DNA from: Candidatus Aenigmatarchaeota archaeon
GTDB taxonomy: Archaea; Aenigmatarchaeota; Aenigmatarchaeia; GW2011-AR5
Length of the DNA: 6,633 nt
Assembly (NCBI GenBank): GCA_016202845.1
Contig: JACQNW010000082.1
Location: 1-6,633, forward strand
Direction: 5' to 3'
Shown here: positions 4,878-6,633 of the stretch, in pieces
How positions within the stretch are numbered: position 1 is the first letter of the stretch
How the letters are laid out: each line of letters opens with the position of its first letter
Notes under the pieces: model-generated
The model's database searches: none
What the model was told of the DNA's origin: nothing
Seen by the model: the letters and a program-made list of their open reading frames with translations, nothing else
Program-made: the position numbers and the translations under genes

Positions 4878-6524
4878 TCATTTATGTCCAAAAACAACAA
4901 CAACATTCTTTGGCGTCACTTTTTCCACACTAACAAAGCCGAATCTTTCAAATTGCACAACGTCTCCCGCTTTCGCTTTTGTTATGTCCATCTCTGCAAT
5001 GCCGTTTACAATTCTTCCAGGTACAAGAACCCTGACTTGTATGTGCTTCATAGGAACCCATTGTATTTTTGGAATGGGTTTAACATCTTCGCTCGTGTAA
5101 ACAGAAGTCTCCCCTAGCCTGACATTGCACAAGTTCTTCAGCCTTACCTCAAGGCCCTTGTACTGGTCAAAATCAGCCTGTTCTATGTAAACGCCGTTTG
5201 AAATATCCAGGTTCCTGAAACCTCTCTCGCGTTCTGGATGTAAAGGCACCTTGACTTTCTTGACTTTCATGCCCTTCAGTGTAATCTTCTTCGGCTGTTC
5301 TACAAAGAAAAATCTGTTGGCATCGCTATCCACGGTTTTCCTGTTGTAGGAAGCCAGGTTCTCAAAGCTTATTGTAACATCCGATGGCTTCGGTCCTATG
5401 TCTATTATAATATTTCTCAAAGCCTGGGGCTGAAAACCTCTTCGTCTCAAAGCTTTCAATGTGCCCAAGCTCGGCGCATCCCACCCGCCAAACTGCTTCT
5501 TTTCAATTCCTTCCCGTATAGTGCTCTTGCTCAGCACCATATCAGACATTGAAAATCTTCCAAGCGTGACAACAGTCGGATAGTTCCACCTGAAATATTG
5601 GTAAACATATCTTTGTTTTGTTTCGTTTGTGCTGTGCTCTTGTCCCCTGAAAATATGAGTAACATTAAGCAGATGATCGTCTATAGCAGATGCAAAGTTG
5701 TACAATGGCCAAAGATTAGCCTTGCTCAGCGGATGTTTTGGCTTGTCAACTATTCTCATCGCAGGCCATTCCCTTACAGCAGGATTCTTCGCATCAAGGT
5801 CTGTTTTTATCCTTAATACAGCCTGACCTTCTTTGTATTTATGGCTGAGCATCATTTTCCATCTTTTCTGCTGGCTTTTGACATCAAGGTTTCTGCAAGG
5901 GCACGCCTTGCCTGCATTTACCAGCTTCTTCCAGGTTTCACTGCAGGTGCACACATAAGCTTTGCCCATTTTTACAAGATCTTCTGCATATTTGTAGTAA
6001 ATCTTCAGCCTCTTGGAAGAAATAACTTCTTTGTAAATTTTAACGCCAAGCCATTTCAAGTCTTCCCTTACCCATTTGTAGTAGATTTTTTCCGGCTTTT
6101 TTATCTTAGGATCTGTATCATCAAACCTGAGTATCATCTTGCCCTTGTATTTTTTTGCGTATTCATCGCATAAAACGGCAGGTCGTGCATTTCCTAAATG
6201 CAGTGCGCCATCTGGATTAGGCGCAAATCTTACGACAAACCCCTCTCTTCCAAGGTCAAGTTCTGGCAATCCTTTCTTTTCCTGCTTTGCAGCCGGCGTG
6301 AAGCCCCCAAGTTTGTCAAGCTCTTTTTTCTGTTCGTTTATCGACATATTGTTGATTTCATAAGCGACCTTGTCTATCTCGCCTTTAAGCTGCAAAACTT
6401 CCGCCCTTAATTCGGGCTTGTCGGCTAACACCATTCCAAGCACGCTTTTTGTTTGGACAGTCCCTCCATGCTGGGTTGCATTTATCAACAAATAACGTCT
6501 TATTAGGTTAGAATCAAAAGGCAT
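4878..6524 (-). CDS. gltX: Glutamyl-tRNA synthetase, archaeal type
   Basis: This 548-residue class Ic aminoacyl-tRNA synthetase charges tRNA with glutamate using ATP. In order: a helical N-terminal extension (about 1-90) typical of archaeal and eukaryotic enzymes; the Rossmann catalytic core with RFAPNPDGALHLGN (99-112, HIGH-like motif HLGN at 109-112) and LRFDDTDP (132-139); a zinc-binding insert with C192, C194, C208 and C210; the active-site region around IFRGQEHSTN (291-300); the KMSKS-like VLSKS (330-334); then a C-terminal anticodon-binding beta-barrel (about 405-548). The length is normal for archaeal GluRS. GDALHL-type N in place of the final HIGH histidine is common in GluRS proteins. 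The enzyme may also misacylate tRNA-Gln for a transamidation route, as in many archaea, but no Gat genes are in view. The ATG at 6524 lies about 30 bases downstream of a TATA-like element and gives a family-typical N-terminus. It is transcribed separately from the downstream operon, 138 bases away. Confidence 0.95.
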   Translation of the reverse strand: MPFDSNLIRRYLLINATQHGGTVQTKSVLGMVLADKPELRAEVLQLKGEIDKVAYEINNMSINEQKKELDKLGGFTPAAKQEKKGLPELDLGREGFVVRFAPNPDGALHLGNARPAVLCDEYAKKYKGKMILRFDDTDPKIKKPEKIYYKWVREDLKWLGVKIYKEVISSKRLKIYYKYAEDLVKMGKAYVCTCSETWKKLVNAGKACPCRNLDVKSQQKRWKMMLSHKYKEGQAVLRIKTDLDAKNPAVREWPAMRIVDKPKHPLSKANLWPLYNFASAIDDHLLNVTHIFRGQEHSTNETKQRYVYQYFRWNYPTVVTLGRFSMSDMVLSKSTIREGIEKKQFGGWDAPSLGTLKALRRRGFQPQALRNIIIDIGPKPSDVTISFENLASYNRKTVDSDANRFFFVEQPKKITLKGMKVKKVKVPLHPERERGFRNLDISNGVYIEQADFDQYKGLEVRLKNLCNVRLGETSVYTSEDVKPIPKIQWVPMKHIQVRVLVPGRIVNGIAEMDITKAKAGDVVQFERFGFVSVEKVTPKNVVVVFGHK

Positions 6525-6633
6525 TCATTACATATGATTTACAATGTTCTTATAGTTAACCAGACTGCAGTACTCCCGCATGTGTGATCCGCCTTCTTAA
6601 GCCTATAAGGCAGAACGTCAGAACTGCTCTTTA
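6525..6633. other. Upstream region of gltX at the window edge, no gene supported
   Basis: Apart from the TATA-like element, this stretch holds a short hairpin GCCT-ATA-AGGC (near 6600-6611) and a direct repeat CAGAAC-GT-CAGAAC just after it. Frames open to the right edge exist on both strands but are about 25-30 codons long and show no recognisable motif. I found no tRNA T-arm or box C/D pair. Confidence 0.3.
6549..6558 (-). promoter_or_regulatory. TATA-like promoter element for gltX
   Basis: On the minus strand the sequence reads GGTTAACTATAAGAAC, with TATAA at 6554-6550. It lies about 30 bases before the gltX ATG at 6524, predicting a 5' leader of only a few bases. The bases between contain no Shine-Dalgarno. 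The match to the consensus is fair rather than strong. Confidence 0.5.

Noticed and set aside
6192..6203. Loss of the last histidine of the HIGH motif in gltX (HLGN), as a sign of an inactive enzyme
   Set aside because: Asn at this position is common in active glutamyl-tRNA synthetases (HVGN/HLGN), and the VLSKS loop, zinc cysteines and glutamate-site motifs are intact.
6560..6633. A tRNA or small divergent gene at the right edge
   Set aside because: No T-arm, anticodon-arm or acceptor pairing could be assembled, and open frames reaching the edge are too short and featureless to support.
1..6633. CRISPR arrays, insertion sequences, attachment sites or long repeats
   Set aside because: No regularly spaced repeats, transposase genes, terminal inverted repeats or repeated tRNA fragments were seen.

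Overview
The window is most likely from an archaeon. The glutamyl-tRNA synthetase is of the archaeal/eukaryotic type, with a long N-terminal extension before the HIGH-like motif, two Cys-x-Cys zinc pairs and a C-terminal beta-barrel. Two minus-strand genes have TATA-box-like elements 24-30 bases before the start codon, the spacing expected for leaderless or near-leaderless archaeal transcripts. A small archaeal-style HxGH nucleotidyltransferase (RibL-like) supports this. No lineage marker lets me name the phylum; a small uncultivated (DPANN-like) archaeon is only a guess.

Layout. Positions 1-548 (+) hold the 3' part of an AbiEii-like nucleotidyltransferase gene that runs in from the left edge. 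Positions 591-3080 (+) hold a compact three-gene cluster: a bicupin protein, a 2H phosphoesterase of the LigT/DUF1045 kind, and a divergent inositol-monophosphatase (IMPase) family phosphatase. Positions 4739-3084 (-) hold a second compact cluster with overlapping genes: a canonical IMPase-family phosphatase, a second 2H phosphoesterase resembling plant/yeast cyclic phosphodiesterase (CPDase), and a cytidylyltransferase-fold nucleotidyltransferase. The two clusters converge, with only 3 bases between their stop codons. A 138-base gap (4740-4877) carries the promoter of the second cluster and a perfect 6-bp stem-loop. Positions 6524-4878 (-) hold gltX, with its promoter region at the right end.

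How the genes may work together. Each cluster pairs a 2H phosphoesterase (opens cyclic phosphodiesters) with an IMPase-family phosphatase (removes phosphate from sugars, inositol or nucleotides), and the two pairs are not close copies of each other. This repeated pairing is the most interesting point. It suggests successive ring-opening and dephosphorylation of cyclic phosphate metabolites, possibly nucleotide- or ADP-ribose-derived, with a nucleotidyltransferase and a cupin attached. The chemistry of each family is established; the joint pathway is inference. The minus-strand cluster is also clearly more AT-rich (about 36-39% GC in hand-counted blocks) than the plus-strand cluster and gltX (about 44-49%), which hints at a separate origin.
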